Source of the DNA: Deinococcus arboris | Lineage (GTDB): Bacteria; Deinococcota; Deinococci; Deinococcales; Deinococcaceae | Assembly: GCF_009755355.1 (NCBI RefSeq) | Contig: NZ_WQLB01000006.1 | Span: 122,777-186,776, forward strand | Length of the DNA stretch: 64,000 bases | Direction: 5' to 3' | Shown here: positions 37,884-47,189 of the stretch, piece by piece | Position numbering within the stretch: the first letter of the stretch is position 1 | Layout of the letters: every line of letters begins with the position of its first letter | Made by a program: the position numbers and the translations under genes | Notes under the pieces: generated by a model | Database searches by the model: none | Told to the model about the DNA's origin: nothing | The model's input: only the letters and a program-made list of their open reading frames with translations

Positions 37884-37895
37884 TAAATTTAAGTG
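37884..37895 (+). promoter_or_regulatory. Leaderless -10 box (TAAATT, six bases, ATG)
   Basis: TAAATT (37884-37889) stands six bases before the ATG at 37896 and there is no Shine-Dalgarno sequence. This supports the ATG at 37896 over the GTG at 37893. On the minus strand the same 213-base gap must hold the aceB promoter; TACAAT near 37745 is a candidate -10. Confidence 0.5.
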
Positions 37896-40133
37896 ATGAA
37901 ATTTCATCTTCTCGCTTCCTGTTGTGTGGCTGCGGCATTCCTTGTGGGCTGCGATTCCACTACAACTCCGCAGCCTCCATCTGAGCCGACCTTGCCCACT
38001 CCTCCGTTGCCAGCGCCTCCCCTCACGGGCGACCTAATAGAAGGCCGTGTCAGCGGCGCTGCTTACCCATTGGCATCTGCCTATCTGTCCAATGCGGATA
38101 GACCCAGCAAGACGAATACGGGTAAGCTCACCAACCAGACCCAGCTGGAGATGAAGTTAGCCCTTGCGCCAGAAACTGCGGCTTTGTTTTCCCTAGTTCC
38201 ACCTTCAGGAAACGCATGTGCTTTTACAGGCTCTGCGTCTGCCGTCCCCGATATCGCGTTTTATAGCCGTCTGGACGTAATGTCCCCCCATGGGGAGGGC
38301 TTGGGAAGCATCCAACAGAAGGTTCTCAAAGGCGGTACTTTGAAAGGCAGTTTGGTGGCCCGCGTCTATAGCACGGGGCCAGTAGAGGTCAAGGGCACCA
38401 TTGCCTGCACGAACTCGCCTTTTGTCCTGAACTATGACTTGACACTGCAGCGCGGCTGGAACGCCGTGGAGTATACAAAGGTAGGAGACACCAATACTCT
38501 GGTCAAGCTGGACCCACAGGCTGCCACCGAACTCATCGCGTTGCCCGAGCCAGGATATCTGGGGATGATGCTCTCGCCAGAGCACATTCAGCTATCGCCA
38601 GACGGAACCGCAACGGTCCTGGCGACCATTCGGCAGCATGGTGGATATCACGGACCAGTCAGCCTCAGGACCAGTCGGGCCGATTTGACGGTGACACCAG
38701 CCACGCTGACTTTGCCGGCCCTGACCTCACTGCGCGCGCCAGCTGGCGTGCCTATTGCCACCGCTATGGGCCTTCAGCCGCAGCAAGTGGTGACCCGTCT
38801 GACATTCAAATACATGGGACCAGGTGCACAGAACCTCCCCTTTTTCCTGAATGCCACCGACGTTCGTGGTGAGTTTATCGGCGGCGGGCGAGGGACACTT
38901 ACCTCCGTTCAGCCCGCTGTCAATCTGTCCCTGGAGCAGACGCATCTGGCGCATATGGGCGTTTACGTTTGTCAGGGCGAAACCCTGAATTTGAAGGTAC
39001 AAGTTACGGGTCTGAACGGCTTTACTGGCGAGACGACAGTAGGGCTCACAGGTCTGCCTGCAGGGGTAACTGCGCCGGCTGTGCCTGTCACAGTCGTAGC
39101 CGGCCGAGCCGCCACAGCCAGTCTTGATCTCACTGTTGAATCTGGTGCAGCGCTGGTCGCCAGTCGGATACAGCTCATCTCGCCCGATCTAGCGGCGACT
39201 GACACGGACCTGCAACTGCCGTTCAGCACGTGTCCAGCCCGCACGCCCATCAGGGTGATTTCTACGTCTGGAATGACCCCCGCACTTGTGGTCGGCGGCG
39301 ATGGCGTATGGATTCATGTTGGACATTCAGCTCAGCCCAACCCTCTGACCAATGTGCACGATCAGATTTACAAGTGGCACACGCCTGCAGGCGAAGGCAT
39401 CACGGTGCTTGGCCCAGATATGTATAGGGCTATTCCGATGCCCGGTGGTGATGTCATTTTTGGCGGAGGCAATGCCGATGGTACGCGGTATCGGCTCACG
39501 TTAGCCGGTCAATACACGACGCTTCGGCCGCCCTATAGCTTCGCTGGGACTGGGGCAGCCGACGATAAGGGGCGCATTTGGTACGCTGCCCGGAGCGGCG
39601 AGCTGCGCCGCTGGGATCCTATATCTGGTCAGGACATAGTTATGGACACGAACCAGACGTACAACCGGGAATATGATTGGTTTTATGCCAGCCCAGACCA
39701 CAAAACCATCTTGTATAAGAGAAGTAGTGCGTCAGCCAGCGGGGTGTATTTTTATACCATTCACACGGACACGGGGACGATTACCCCGAGGCCCCTCAGT
39801 GGACACCAGATACTGAGTGAGAAAGCTGCTATCAGCGACACAGGTACCATCTGGTTTGAAGGCTTTGGGGGCGGTGTTGCTCGTGTAGACCAAGACGCCA
39901 CGGTGACTACCTATGAAAATCAGAGGTTCCTGGCTCTGAACCAGTCTGAGACAAATGGCGCCTGGATGTCTGACGGGAAGACAGTGACCTTGAGGGATGA
40001 GGCTGGACAGGTTGTGCAGTCCATACCTGTAGGCAGCGTATTTGACGCCGCCCCGCTCAAGAGCGGTGGGGTGGCTCTTCTGACTGCTGACCATATGGAA
40101 AAGCGGCAGTATTACATTTCGTTCCTAAGATGA
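37896..40133 (+). CDS. Large lipoprotein with C-terminal propeller-like domain
   Basis: 745 aa. A short lipoprotein signal (FLVGCDSTTT, Cys about 19) is followed by a Pro/Thr-rich linker. Residues about 45-200 and 200-450 are beta-sandwich-like; the middle contains an Ig-like VTGLNGFTGETTVGLTGLPA block of the kind repeated in bacterial surface proteins. The last 290 residues have repeated W/Y-containing blades (GDGVWIHVGHS, DDKGRIWYAARSGELRRWD, DTGTIWFEGFGGGVARVD, SDGKTVTLRDEAG), suggesting a lyase/Vgb-like propeller. Function unknown. It is somewhat poorer in GC than the neighbouring operons. Confidence 0.75.
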   Translation: MKFHLLASCCVAAAFLVGCDSTTTPQPPSEPTLPTPPLPAPPLTGDLIEGRVSGAAYPLASAYLSNADRPSKTNTGKLTNQTQLEMKLALAPETAALFSLVPPSGNACAFTGSASAVPDIAFYSRLDVMSPHGEGLGSIQQKVLKGGTLKGSLVARVYSTGPVEVKGTIACTNSPFVLNYDLTLQRGWNAVEYTKVGDTNTLVKLDPQAATELIALPEPGYLGMMLSPEHIQLSPDGTATVLATIRQHGGYHGPVSLRTSRADLTVTPATLTLPALTSLRAPAGVPIATAMGLQPQQVVTRLTFKYMGPGAQNLPFFLNATDVRGEFIGGGRGTLTSVQPAVNLSLEQTHLAHMGVYVCQGETLNLKVQVTGLNGFTGETTVGLTGLPAGVTAPAVPVTVVAGRAATASLDLTVESGAALVASRIQLISPDLAATDTDLQLPFSTCPARTPIRVISTSGMTPALVVGGDGVWIHVGHSAQPNPLTNVHDQIYKWHTPAGEGITVLGPDMYRAIPMPGGDVIFGGGNADGTRYRLTLAGQYTTLRPPYSFAGTGAADDKGRIWYAARSGELRRWDPISGQDIVMDTNQTYNREYDWFYASPDHKTILYKRSSASASGVYFYTIHTDTGTITPRPLSGHQILSEKAAISDTGTIWFEGFGGGVARVDQDATVTTYENQRFLALNQSETNGAWMSDGKTVTLRDEAGQVVQSIPVGSVFDAAPLKSGGVALLTADHMEKRQYYISFLR

Positions 40134-40500
40134 GTATGCCAACTGCGCACCTGTCCTAAGGTGGGCTTTGGCTGTCACACTCACAGATCAGAACGCGACT
40201 GATTGGCTCATTCCATCCCAGAACCCGACTTTCTCTTATCCGTTCCACTCGGCTTGAACTGCTTGCAGAAGCGGTTCAAGCCGAATTCGTATAGATCGTT
40301 GCATAGTGTAGCCATCGGGGTGGGCTCAGAGGTGCCCAGTCTGCTGTCTATGCCTGCGGTTGCGGCATATAGTAGCGTCCAGTACGCATATATTCTGCCA
40401 ACACACAGATTGAGACGACTGCTGCTGGTGGGAAGGACTGATCCCCCAGCCCTAAACGCTACCTGCCGAAGGCAGAAGGAGTGCAGAGGACTGCCCTCTC
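40134..40500. other. Convergent intergenic stretch
   Basis: About 370 bases between two convergent genes. It has lower GC than the surroundings and contains the strong hairpin at 40250-40283. No credible gene is present. Confidence 0.4.
40250..40283. terminator. Two-step hairpin between convergent genes
   Basis: CGGCTTGAAC (40250-40259) pairs with GTTCAAGCCG (40274-40283), and within it GCTT pairs with AAGC around GCAG. There is no U tract, so it acts at best as a factor-independent barrier for both convergent units. Confidence 0.45.
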
Positions 40501-42573
40501 TCAGACCGGTGCCGGCTCTGCACTGCCCTGAAGAAAGGGCCGCAAGTAAAGGGCGGTGCGGCGGCCTTTGTGGGTCACGGTCTGCGTGAAGAGACTGTGC
40601 ATGGCGGGCGTCGGCAGGTGCTGGTCTGGCCAGGTGCTGAGCAGCGCCCGGACCAGCGCCAGGTACGCGGCGGGGTCATCCCCCTGCGACCTGAGCCATG
40701 TTTCCACCCGCCGGACCGTTTCATGAAGCGGCAGCAGTGGAGTGGGAAACGCGCAGGCCACCATCAGTTCACGCACATCTCCGGTGACTGGGTCTATGCG
40801 CAGCCCGATGCCAGAGCGGCTCTTCCGGGCCAGCCCCGCCCGGATCAGCCCCGGAATTTCTGGTTTCAAGACCTCTGGTCTGGCGGGCAGGTCCGTCAGA
40901 GACAAAATGGTCTCGATCAGGGCGGGCCGCCAGCCGTGCAGTTCGTAATACAGCTTGCAAGCCACCTGATCTTGCCCGCCCAGGGCAAACCCTACCTCCT
41001 GGGGAAAGCCAGCCTGGTCGAGCAGGTCCAGCATGCGCCGTAGGCGGTTAGAGACTGCAAAGCCCGCAGCGTCCAGCGCGGCGTCAATTCTTGCTCGGCC
41101 CCCGCCCAGGGTCCGGTGCAGGGTATTCAGGTAGATTTTGAGGGCCGGCGCCTGCACAGTCTCGGCCGACGACAGTACCTGATTCACGCCGCCCCAGACG
41201 GTGAAGCGCGTTCCATCCGGCGCGGCATTCATAGGGTCAGTCAGGACCCGTAAGGCTGGCCAGAGGCGCGCCCAGCCTGCCTGAAAGCCGAGGTGCGCAG
41301 CCACGTCTTCCAGAATGCGCAGCCCGCTCTGGGTCCGGGCGGGCGGCGGCAGAAAGGGGTCACCGACCTCTGCGGCGTACCGCAGCGCCGCTGGCACCTG
41401 AGGGCCGGTGACGCAGGAGAACTCCAGCGGCAACCCTCCAGACAGCGCCGTGAGCTGCCGCGAGGGCCATAGGCCCGGAGGGTGCAGGCTCAGCCGGGTC
41501 AGGTGGGCAAAGAGGGTCTGGGCGTCCTGGGCCTGCGGCTGCGTCAGGCCGGCGGCCAGCGCCGCGCGGGTCACCACGTCGTGCAGGGGATGGGGTGGCG
41601 CCGCCGACGTTGTGGGGCTGCGGCGTGGGCGACTGCTCTCCATGCTGTCTGGGTCACCCAGCGCCAGCGCCCGCAAGACGCTCGCGGTGGTAAAGACGCG
41701 CCGGTCGTCGCGCGCTGTCAGCGTGAAGCCGACGCTGGCCGGGTGCGCGGGCGGCACACGCAGGATGGGGGCCCCCGGCCAGGCGCCGTCATCGGCTTGC
41801 CGGCTCAGCAGCTGCGCAGTGGTGGCTGCGGCCTGCGGCTGGCCCAGCGCCTGCTGGGCACGCAGCTGCCAGGCCAGGTCGAAGGCGTGCCCCGTTTGGG
41901 AAAGGGTGGGCGGCTCTGGCCGAGTGGGTCGCCCGGAGGCCGCCCAGACCTCCAGCGTTAGACCAGTGGGGTAGGCGGGGCCTGTCCACCAGAAGCCGGT
42001 CCACAGCCCTTCTGAGGTTTGCTGGGGCGCTAGCATAACGGTCCAGGCTCCGTGCAGCCCGGCGGTGGACAGGTCGCCCAGGTCATGCAGCGCGCGCAGG
42101 GCGGCGGCGGTGACATCTGGTGACGGCCGCGTCCAGGCGTGCGCTGGGTTTGGCCAGAGGTAGGTGCGGAACCCCTCCCCGTCCACCTCATGGGCGCGCA
42201 GAATGGCCAGGGCTCCTGCTGGAATGGGTTGACCCAGCCGCGCCAGCAGCGATAGGGCGTGCGCGGTGCTGTCTGCATCGGCACTCACAGCGGCGTTGTA
42301 ACCCCAACCGCCGCGCGGGTGTTCGTGGGTCAGCAGCCACTGGGCGGCGTGCTGCGCCGCAGTCCGGGCCCTGTATCTCGGCTCTTTGGGCAGCCAGGGG
42401 CAGACCGACACCGCGTGAAGCGCCAGGCCCACATACGCCGTGACCCAGGCGTCCGAGGTGCCTACGGGCAGCCAGAAATCCGTCCAGCTGCCCGCCGGGT
42501 GCTGGGCACGCAGTAGGGAGGTTAGGCCCCGTTCCAGCGCTTGAACGCGCAGATTCACCCCTAAGCTAATCAT
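40501..42573 (-). CDS. Alpha/alpha-toroid (squalene-cyclase-like) fused to ABBA prenyltransferase-like domain
   Basis: 690 aa from the ATG at 42573, which overlaps the preceding stop by eight bases (ATGATTAG). Residues 1-330 are prenyltransferase/squalene oxidase-type repeats (LRAQHPAGSWTDFWLPVG, EHPRGGWGYNAAVSADADST, LLSRQADDGAWPG). From about 375 the pattern changes to that of ABBA aromatic prenyltransferases: PLEFSCVTG (Glu384), ALKIYLNTLHR (Lys479, Tyr481), CKLYYELHGWRP (Lys540, Tyr542) and RTALYLRPF, the alternating K/R-x-Y motifs that bind the prenyl diphosphate in DMATS/LynF-type enzymes. The toroid has no DxDD cyclase motif. It is the last gene of the paralogue operon; the substrate is unknown. 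Confidence 0.65.
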   Translation of the reverse strand: MISLGVNLRVQALERGLTSLLRAQHPAGSWTDFWLPVGTSDAWVTAYVGLALHAVSVCPWLPKEPRYRARTAAQHAAQWLLTHEHPRGGWGYNAAVSADADSTAHALSLLARLGQPIPAGALAILRAHEVDGEGFRTYLWPNPAHAWTRPSPDVTAAALRALHDLGDLSTAGLHGAWTVMLAPQQTSEGLWTGFWWTGPAYPTGLTLEVWAASGRPTRPEPPTLSQTGHAFDLAWQLRAQQALGQPQAAATTAQLLSRQADDGAWPGAPILRVPPAHPASVGFTLTARDDRRVFTTASVLRALALGDPDSMESSRPRRSPTTSAAPPHPLHDVVTRAALAAGLTQPQAQDAQTLFAHLTRLSLHPPGLWPSRQLTALSGGLPLEFSCVTGPQVPAALRYAAEVGDPFLPPPARTQSGLRILEDVAAHLGFQAGWARLWPALRVLTDPMNAAPDGTRFTVWGGVNQVLSSAETVQAPALKIYLNTLHRTLGGGRARIDAALDAAGFAVSNRLRRMLDLLDQAGFPQEVGFALGGQDQVACKLYYELHGWRPALIETILSLTDLPARPEVLKPEIPGLIRAGLARKSRSGIGLRIDPVTGDVRELMVACAFPTPLLPLHETVRRVETWLRSQGDDPAAYLALVRALLSTWPDQHLPTPAMHSLFTQTVTHKGRRTALYLRPFLQGSAEPAPV

Positions 42574-44839
42574 TGGTGGTCGCGTTCGGAAATACGAAGA
42601 GGTTGGAGCCCTCGCCATCTTTGGGCTCGCTCCACTGGCCCTGATGATCGAAGTAGATGTTGCGCACCCGGTACTGAAAGCGGTTGACGCTTCCGCCTGC
42701 GTTTCCCACGATGTCGCGCAGGGTCTGGTTCATGTTTAGCGTCGCCTGTGCCGCCGCCGGGCTCAGCACCACCTGCTGGTCGGCAAACCCGGCGCTGTGA
42801 ATCTGCACCTCCACGCGGTAGAGGGTCTGGTAGGCGTCGGGCAGCGGCGTGCGGGTCAGCAGGGGGCATTCCACCTGGAGCCGCCAGCTGATCGAGCCGC
42901 TGGGCGCGACCTCGTGAATGTGTTCCAGCACCTGCGCGGCGGGGGTCAGCAGTTCGTGCCCGGTCAATTCGACCTGAATGGCGTTCCAGAGTTCGCCCCC
43001 CAGGTCGGCCGTGGGTTTCACGTTCAGCGTCACGCCGCCGGTGGCGGGCAGGGTCAGCGGAAAGGTGGTGCCGTCCACCTGGGCCGCAAAGACTTCCAGG
43101 GGCGTCACCGAGTTCTCGTCGTATTGCAGCAGCCGCGCGGCGCAACCGCCCACGCGGGTGTCCACGCCCGCGCCGCTGCTGATTACGACCTGTCCCGGCG
43201 ACAGCAGGTCGGTCGTGTTGCCTTCCGGCAGCGTCACGGTCAGGGGGAGGCTCGCCACGTCGGCCAGATTCAGGCGCAGCGGCACGTGAAAGACCTGCGG
43301 CTGCGGGGTCGGGTCGCCCGGCGCGGCCATGTTCAGGGTCACGTCCACCTGCCCGGTCAGGCCGATGGGCCCCACCAGCAGCTGCGCCAGCAGGCGGTAG
43401 AACTCTAGCGACAGGTCCACCACGATCTCGAAGCTGCCTTCCAGTCCGATCTCGATGTCCTGCGCGCCACCCAGCGCCCGCACCTGATCGGGAAAGGCGC
43501 CGCCCAGTTTCAGCACGGCTTTCTCGTAGCCGCCCATGACCACCGTGGCGAACGAGATGGCCCCGCCGCTGGTTTTGCGGAGGGTGTCGCGCAGCTTGAC
43601 CAGACTGGCCGGGTCGTACCAGGGGGCGGCCCGCAGCAGCACCCGCACGCGAATTTCGTCTTCGGCATCGCGGTACAGTGCGGGAATGACGTGGGGGGCA
43701 GCCAGGTCCGGGTTGTAGGCCAGCCGGATCTCGTCGGGCAGGCGGTAAACCGTGTTGGGAAAACTGGCGGCCCGCACCAGCCCGAAGCCGATGTTCTGCC
43801 ACGCCGCGCCCAACGAGGCGTCGCCCACCACCGCGCTGAAGACCGGGCGGTTGTGTTCCAGCGCCGGGTCGAAGAAAAAGGGCACTGTGCGGGTCAGGGT
43901 CACCTGCCGGAAGTTGCTCTGCGTCTGCCGCTGGCGCTGCCTGTCCAGCACGCCACTGATCAGGTCGGGATTGAAGCGGACATCAGCGATCAAGCCGTCC
44001 AGTTTCAGGCGCGGAGCATGGGCCACGGTGGTCAGGTGGATCAGCGGGGCGGTCAGGGCCACAGGGTCAGGGGAAGGCGGCGTCGGTGGCCCCTCAGGGC
44101 GCACCTGCATGGGCCGAATCAGGGCGGCGCTCCGCAGCAGGGACGCCCTCACGCCCAGCGACCCGACCCCGTCCGCCACAATCCGGTGGTCGCGGATGAT
44201 GGGCGGCGGGCGGCGGGGCGGGTCGTCCACCACGATGGTTTCGTCCAGCCAGTAGCCATACGAGAAGTTCACGGTGACCGCCGCACCCGCACCCAGCTGA
44301 CTCAGGGCGCGGTACATCGGGTCCACTTCCTCTGGGGTCAGTTCTACGCCCACGCGCAGGCGGAAATTGGGCGTGGCCGGGTTCTGCGGGTCGTCGGTGC
44401 CGACCAGTGTGGGACCGTCCAGCGGTCGGGTGCGCGCCTGCCCGCCTTCCTGCCAGGTCAGGGCCACGCTCTCCACCTTCACGGCCAGCGGTTCCGCCCC
44501 TGCCGGGAGCCCAGGCCGCGGCGCTTCTTCCAGTTCGAACTGAAGCCGCACGTGCCCGGCCGGGTCTTTCAGGAAGCGCACCTCTGGCCCCATCGGTTCC
44601 ATGCTGCGCTGCGCCACCCGCAACTCTGGACGGTAGAGCCACTGGCCGCCGGTCGCCTGGGCGGCCACGCCATCGTTGACAGGCGCCTGCGCCGGGACAA
44701 AATGGGGGGCCTGCTCGTCTCCGGCCACCTGCATGAGGTACTGCATGCGGGCCATCGGCAGGCCTATGGCGATCTGCGGGCGCACCGACAGGCTGAGGGG
44801 CTGGAGGCTGCGGACGTCAATGGTGTTTTTGTCGGGCAT
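42566..44839 (-). CDS. Large beta-rich protein, distant member of the array
   Basis: 757 aa, preceded by a perfect AAGGAGGTGA. No signal peptide. The first 330 residues (IAIGLPMARMQYLMQVAGDE, LRVGVELTPEEVDPMYRAL) have no counterpart in the other genes. Around 375-510 the order VYRLPDEIRLAYNPDL, LRDTLRKTSGGAISFATV and GLEGSFEIVVDLSLEFYRLL resembles the first module of the paralogues, so I regard it as a distant relative with an N-terminal extension (inference). The C-terminal 250 residues are beta-rich and end with FQYRVRNIYFDHQGQWSEP. It lies 15 bases after the preceding gene and overlaps the toroid gene. Confidence 0.6.
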   Translation of the reverse strand: MPDKNTIDVRSLQPLSLSVRPQIAIGLPMARMQYLMQVAGDEQAPHFVPAQAPVNDGVAAQATGGQWLYRPELRVAQRSMEPMGPEVRFLKDPAGHVRLQFELEEAPRPGLPAGAEPLAVKVESVALTWQEGGQARTRPLDGPTLVGTDDPQNPATPNFRLRVGVELTPEEVDPMYRALSQLGAGAAVTVNFSYGYWLDETIVVDDPPRRPPPIIRDHRIVADGVGSLGVRASLLRSAALIRPMQVRPEGPPTPPSPDPVALTAPLIHLTTVAHAPRLKLDGLIADVRFNPDLISGVLDRQRQRQTQSNFRQVTLTRTVPFFFDPALEHNRPVFSAVVGDASLGAAWQNIGFGLVRAASFPNTVYRLPDEIRLAYNPDLAAPHVIPALYRDAEDEIRVRVLLRAAPWYDPASLVKLRDTLRKTSGGAISFATVVMGGYEKAVLKLGGAFPDQVRALGGAQDIEIGLEGSFEIVVDLSLEFYRLLAQLLVGPIGLTGQVDVTLNMAAPGDPTPQPQVFHVPLRLNLADVASLPLTVTLPEGNTTDLLSPGQVVISSGAGVDTRVGGCAARLLQYDENSVTPLEVFAAQVDGTTFPLTLPATGGVTLNVKPTADLGGELWNAIQVELTGHELLTPAAQVLEHIHEVAPSGSISWRLQVECPLLTRTPLPDAYQTLYRVEVQIHSAGFADQQVVLSPAAAQATLNMNQTLRDIVGNAGGSVNRFQYRVRNIYFDHQGQWSEPKDGEGSNLFVFPNATTND

Positions 44840-44854
44840 AGGGCCTCACCTCCT

Positions 44855-47137
44855 TCAGGGCACGACGAGAATCGGGTCTTCGGTGGGCGTCCAGGTGACT
44901 TCATGGTTGTCGGCAGGGTTCACGCCCACGTAGCGCAGGCGGTAGCTGTAGGTGCGAAGTTGGGCGTTGCGCAGCAGCACCTTCCAGGTCTGGTCGGCCT
45001 GCATTTCGGGCCGGAAGGTGTAGTTGATCTGCTCGTCAATCTGGTTGGCGGCGTCCTGATAGCGCAGGTAGGCCAGCACCAGCTTGTATTTCGTCCAGTC
45101 GGTGGTGCTGGGGATCACACTCACTTCCAGGGCGTCCACTGCACCTTCGCCGCAGGCCAGCGAAGTGCCCAGTTCACCCTTCTTGCCGTTCTGGTCGCTG
45201 CGCGCGCCGTTCTTGTACAGAATGAGCACGTCGTACACGAAGTCGCGTTTGTTCGGGTCGCGCAGGCCCAGCGCCCAGGCACTCGGCTCGCCGTTTTTCG
45301 TAAATTCGGCGTGGTGCTCGGCGGAGAAGTCGTGCGCGGCGTCGCGGTAGCGGGCGTTGACCTCGATCTTTTCCACCACGCTGAAATCCGCCTGAGCCAT
45401 GAAGCGGGTGGTCATGGTCTGCTCAAAGGGGTCGGTGATGCTCAGGTTCTCGGCCTGTCCACTCTGCTCCGGCAGGTCCATGCGCTGGCCGTCGGCCAGG
45501 ATGAAACTCGCCTGATAGCGGTACGGGCCGGGGTCGCTGGCCGCCGCGCCACCCGGTTTGCCGGTGTAGGTAAAGAAGGTGGCCGCCGGCTTGTCCGGGC
45601 TGAGTTCAAAGGTCTGCTGGGCGCTGGGGCCGCTGTAGCCGGGGTATTTCATGGCGACCTGTACGGCCTTGACGTTGTCGGGCATGCGGCCCAGCAGCAG
45701 GTTGACTTTCACGAAGCCCAGGCGGCGGTACGAGATCACCAGTTGCCGCTCGTTGGTGTCGGTGGCGCCTGTGGCCGGGACGCGAATGGTTTCGCCCGTG
45801 TCCTTGTAACTGATCTCGCTCCAGTAGCGGTAGCGGTCTTTGGGCGCGCCGTCAGCGGCTTTCGCCATCACCTGCCGGAAACGTCCCGGCTGATCGGCAG
45901 TCTTGAACAGGAATTCCTTGGCCTTTTTGACGTGGATGCCGCGCACCTCGTCCTGCTGGTCGTAGTCCATAAAGACTTTCAGGGCGTACACAGGGTCGGC
46001 GGCAAAGTTCACGTTGGCGCTGACCGTCACGTCCAGTTCCTGAAAAAAGGTGTTGCTCAGGTCCAGGTAACTGGTCAGGGCCTTGACCTCATCGGGCGTG
46101 ATGGCCTGCGAGAACTGCACGCTGGGGTTGGCGGCCTTTTCCACCAGTTGCGAGCGCGTGATTTCCATGTGAATGCGCCCGGTGTTCTCGGTGTTGACTG
46201 GAATGGCTGCCGCCGGGTTCTCGACCTCTTTGGCCACCTCCTGCAGGGCGGGCTGAAAAAAGGTGGGCAGCACGTTAGTCTGGAAAATCTCGAAAGCCAT
46301 CTTTTCGAGGTCGTCTTTCTGGGCGTTCTGCTCGGCGCCCGGCAGGCTGGAATCATCCACCGTAATCGTGAGGTTGTGAAAGGTGTCGCGGAATTTGGTG
46401 ATGCTGCTCAGCTCGTCCCACTCGTGAACATACGAGCGCGAGTAGTAGGTGATGCCGAAGATGCTCCGCGAGTGGTGGCTCTCGTAGCGCTTGTGGATGT
46501 AATTCTTGACCTCCTTGTAGAACTCGCCCCGGTCACCGTCAATTACGATCTTGATGGCTGGAATGCGCGCCGCGAACTTCAACTGGTATTGCACGCCCGC
46601 CAGCACATTCCCTTTTTCCAGCGCCTGCCGGAAGAGTTCGGCGCCGTCCTGGTTCAGATCGGCTGAGAAGCTGGCGAGGTTGCTGTCAATCAGCGACGGC
46701 TCTTTCGAGCCTGCCGTGTAAATGACCATGCTGGGCGTGACGGCCGTGAACTGCACGGTGCCGGACAGCCAGATCGGTGGGTAGCCCAGTTCTGGCTCAG
46801 TCTGCGCGAACGGCAGATTCAGGAACCACCAGCCCCGGCGCTGCTCGTCGGCCAGTTTGTCTTTCAGGTGGGCGCGAATCTTGTCTTCCTGCTCTTGGCT
46901 GACCCCGGCGCGGGTGGTGACTTGCAGGTAACCGCGCTCCACCTCCAGATCGCCGGAGGCCACGCGGTCCAGGTCGCGGGCGTACAGGATGAAGGTAAAA
47001 ATGGGCCGATTCTCGTCGTCGCGGGCAATCGAGGCGCGCTCGGACACCATATAGAACTTATGGCGCTTCTCGTCGTCACGGTAAATCTGCACGTTGGGCA
47101 CGTCGGGGACGGTAAAGGAGTTGAACAGGGTCAGCAT
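44855..47137 (-). CDS. Paralogous array protein 6 (beta-rich, unknown function)
   Basis: 760 aa. First module: VPDVPNVQIYRDDEKRHKFY, then GYLQVTTRAGVSQEQEDKIR, EPSLIDSNLASFSADLNQDG and AGVQYQLKFAARIPAIKI. A helical middle (GEFYKEVKNYIHKRYE) leads to the shared DLSNTFFQELDVTVSANVNF block near 345. The C-terminal half consists of repeated beta modules of about 95 residues (VQVAMKYPGYSG, IEVNARYRDAAHD, LVLAYLRYQDAAN, each ending in a Y-x-Y strand). No signal peptide, membrane helix or catalytic motif is seen. It is most similar in layout to the 57166 protein. AAGGAGC precedes the ATG. Confidence 0.65.
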   Translation of the reverse strand: MLTLFNSFTVPDVPNVQIYRDDEKRHKFYMVSERASIARDDENRPIFTFILYARDLDRVASGDLEVERGYLQVTTRAGVSQEQEDKIRAHLKDKLADEQRRGWWFLNLPFAQTEPELGYPPIWLSGTVQFTAVTPSMVIYTAGSKEPSLIDSNLASFSADLNQDGAELFRQALEKGNVLAGVQYQLKFAARIPAIKIVIDGDRGEFYKEVKNYIHKRYESHHSRSIFGITYYSRSYVHEWDELSSITKFRDTFHNLTITVDDSSLPGAEQNAQKDDLEKMAFEIFQTNVLPTFFQPALQEVAKEVENPAAAIPVNTENTGRIHMEITRSQLVEKAANPSVQFSQAITPDEVKALTSYLDLSNTFFQELDVTVSANVNFAADPVYALKVFMDYDQQDEVRGIHVKKAKEFLFKTADQPGRFRQVMAKAADGAPKDRYRYWSEISYKDTGETIRVPATGATDTNERQLVISYRRLGFVKVNLLLGRMPDNVKAVQVAMKYPGYSGPSAQQTFELSPDKPAATFFTYTGKPGGAAASDPGPYRYQASFILADGQRMDLPEQSGQAENLSITDPFEQTMTTRFMAQADFSVVEKIEVNARYRDAAHDFSAEHHAEFTKNGEPSAWALGLRDPNKRDFVYDVLILYKNGARSDQNGKKGELGTSLACGEGAVDALEVSVIPSTTDWTKYKLVLAYLRYQDAANQIDEQINYTFRPEMQADQTWKVLLRNAQLRTYSYRLRYVGVNPADNHEVTWTPTEDPILVVP

Positions 47138-47189
47138 GTGGGGCTCCTTGGGGTGAAAGAGGGTGTAAGTGCCAGGGAAAGGCTGGACA

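Noticed and set aside
37683..37895. Possible IclR operator (TTC...GAA dyad near TTCTATTGTACGGAA)
   Set aside because: Only the outer three bases of each arm match; too weak to list as a site.
43691..46666. 991-codon open frame on the plus strand across array genes 42566 and 44855
   Set aside because: It is histidine-, glycine- and glutamine-rich shadow coding opposite two genes with good SDs and recognisable family motifs; long antisense frames are expected at this GC content.
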